Of a stretch of 64,000 bases of DNA, positions 62,927-64,000 are shown in pieces. The translations under genes were made by a program, and so were the position numbers. Below the pieces are notes generated by a model, which was not told the DNA's origin, made no database searches, and was given only the letters and a program-made list of their open reading frames with translations. The stretch's first letter is position 1; every line of letters starts with the position of its first letter. This DNA is from Acidimicrobiia bacterium (GTDB lineage: Bacteria > Actinomycetota > Acidimicrobiia > Spongiisociales > UBA11373): the NCBI GenBank assembly GCA_029263095.1, contig JAJCYA010000033.1, positions 1 to 64,000 of the forward strand, in the 5' to 3' direction.

Positions 62927-64000
62927 GTCGCCTTCTCCACGGTCACCGACGGGTCGGATCCGACCGTCGTGCCCAAGTTGAACGGGAGGTAGACCGTCCC
63001 CGCCGCCAACGATGGGTCGAGCGCGGCATCGATCACGGCACTACCGGCCGAACCAGTCAGCTCTACCCGGTCCCCTTTGATCACGCCCAGCGAGGCAGCA
63101 TCATCGGGATGGAGGTACAAGATTGGCCTTGGTGCCAGCTTTGCCAGGGACGGACCCATCGTCACGGCCGTTCCAAGGTCATACAGGACCCGGCCCAAGT
63201 GGAGCGACAACCCATTCCCGATGCTCTTGTCGACATTCTGCACCGAGAATTCCAACTCGGATCCACGGGCGACTATCCCGTCACGGCCGGTGCCAAAGTC
63301 GAGCGCCTGCCAGCTGACGTCGGCGTAGGGAGCCAGCGTCGAAATGGCCGCTCCCAATGACTCCGCTGCCGATGATTCCCACGTCTCGCCGAGACGATGG
63401 GCCAGATCGGCCAGAATCTCGTTGGCGGGTCGCGCCTGTCCCGGCGCAGGAACAAGGCGATTCACCTTCTGGACCCGCCCCTCCAGGTTCGTCATCGTGC
63501 CTTCGACCTCGGCGAATCCGGCTGTGGGGAGGACCACGTCGGCACCGCGATTCGAGTCGTTGAGAAACAGATCGATGCTCACGACGAACTCCGCCTGAGA
63601 GATGGCCCGGCCGGCGGTGCCCGACGGATGATCACCGGCAGGATCGGACCCGAGCAGCACGAGTCCCTTGACGGACCCATCACCCAGACCCTCCAGGATG
63701 CCGTCGGCATCCCGACCGGGATCGTCTCCCACCCGGCCCGGCCCCATGCCGGGAGCGACACCCATATCGACCGCGCCGTACAGGTTGGGGCGACGGCTGA
63801 CCGCCAGTACTGACGAATCGGACAACTCGGCTGCGAAACCTGCGACCGCTCCCGCCAGATTGGAGTCCTCTGTGAGCCCCGTCCTCCCCACGATTGCCAC
63901 GACGGGACCTTCATCGAGGGCGGCGCGTACACCGCCGAGATCCCCCTCGCCCGCAGCAAGGCGCTCCAGGAGCGCGCCGCCCTCACCGGGGCGGTAGCGA
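62923..64000 (-). CDS. nuoG: NADH-quinone oxidoreductase subunit G, C-terminal part (gene cut by window edge)
   Basis: The frame is open from the stop at 62923 to the right edge. It contains the molybdopterin-oxidoreductase-like domain of NuoG: GLVLLGSDPAGDHPSG, VVSIDLFLNDSNRGADVVLPTAGFAEVEGTMTNLEGR and LGVIKGDRVELTG near the end. NuoG carries Fe-S clusters in its N-terminal part (outside the window) and connects NuoEF to the quinone site. Its presence shows that the second operon has the NADH-module side that the first one lacks. Confidence 0.94.
   Translation of the reverse strand, partial: RYRPGEGGALLERLAAGEGDLGGVRAALDEGPVVAIVGRTGLTEDSNLAGAVAGFAAELSDSSVLAVSRRPNLYGAVDMGVAPGMGPGRVGDDPGRDADGILEGLGDGSVKGLVLLGSDPAGDHPSGTAGRAISQAEFVVSIDLFLNDSNRGADVVLPTAGFAEVEGTMTNLEGRVQKVNRLVPAPGQARPANEILADLAHRLGETWESSAAESLGAAISTLAPYADVSWQALDFGTGRDGIVARGSELEFSVQNVDKSIGNGLSLHLGRVLYDLGTAVTMGPSLAKLAPRPILYLHPDDAASLGVIKGDRVELTGSAGSAVIDAALDPSLAAGTVYLPFNLGTTVGSDPSVTVEKAT

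Overview
The window looks like a high-GC Gram-positive chromosome, most likely a deep-branching Actinomycetota and plausibly an Acidimicrobiia-like lineage. Reasons are the high GC with many GTG/TTG starts, lipoproteins whose lipobox Cys is followed by an acidic, Thr/Ala-rich linker (CGDDD then T/A runs), a compact his operon with overlapping ATGA junctions, and two separate complex I operons. The taxon is an inference from style, not from a marker alignment.

Layout. 1-449: start of tuf with tRNA-Met and tRNA-Thr upstream of it (minus strand). 520-6637: a putative respiratory or detoxification module made of a CRP/FNR-type regulator, a tandem CRP-like operator, two paralogous membrane proteins, and on the opposite strand a Tat-exported arsenite-oxidase-family molybdoenzyme with its Rieske subunit (AioB-AioA type) and a tiny tatA gene of 55 codons directly behind it. 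A very small single-helix membrane protein is divergent from aioB. 6692-12850: an accessory island holding three truncated, near-identical Rhs core fragments, two of them with different C-terminal toxin tips, each followed by an overlapping presumed immunity gene. The island is bounded by an imperfect 29-bp direct repeat and ends beside tRNA-Tyr, whose 3' end plus flank is duplicated.

12996-20844: a membrane protein, then the histidine operon hisR(yerC-type)-hisG-hisD-hisC-hisB-hisH-hisF-hisIE with hisA divergent. A near-palindrome with a TTAA centre lies in the shared promoter. 20880-26675: AIM24-family protein, HtpX protease, MidA/NDUFAF7-type methyltransferase, zinc-ribbon proteins, a PNPOx-fold protein and secreted or membrane unknowns. 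26706-34852: glutaminase, a five-gene di/oligopeptide ABC transporter, an XRE-cupin regulator next to a perfect operator-like palindrome, and a DUF1028 Ntn-hydrolase-like protein. Together these look like a peptide uptake and amide-breakdown locus.

34992-45060: complete nuoA-B-C-D-H-I-J-K-L-M-N lacking E, F and G (11-subunit complex I). 45216-49970: a type I phosphodiesterase followed by a ferric-iron ABC transporter. 50106-54114: a CUT1 sugar ABC transporter. 54226-55350: a bactofilin-like repeat protein fused to a membrane domain. 55378-64000: a second complex I operon read from its 3' end (nuoN, M, L, K, J, I, H and the C-terminal part of nuoG), so this one has the NADH-module side. The genome therefore carries both an 11-subunit and a presumably 14-subunit enzyme.

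The most unusual features are the AioBA-TatA-regulator module, the decayed Rhs toxin/immunity array with its repeat borders, and the two regulator-plus-palindrome pairs (HisR and XRE-cupin).
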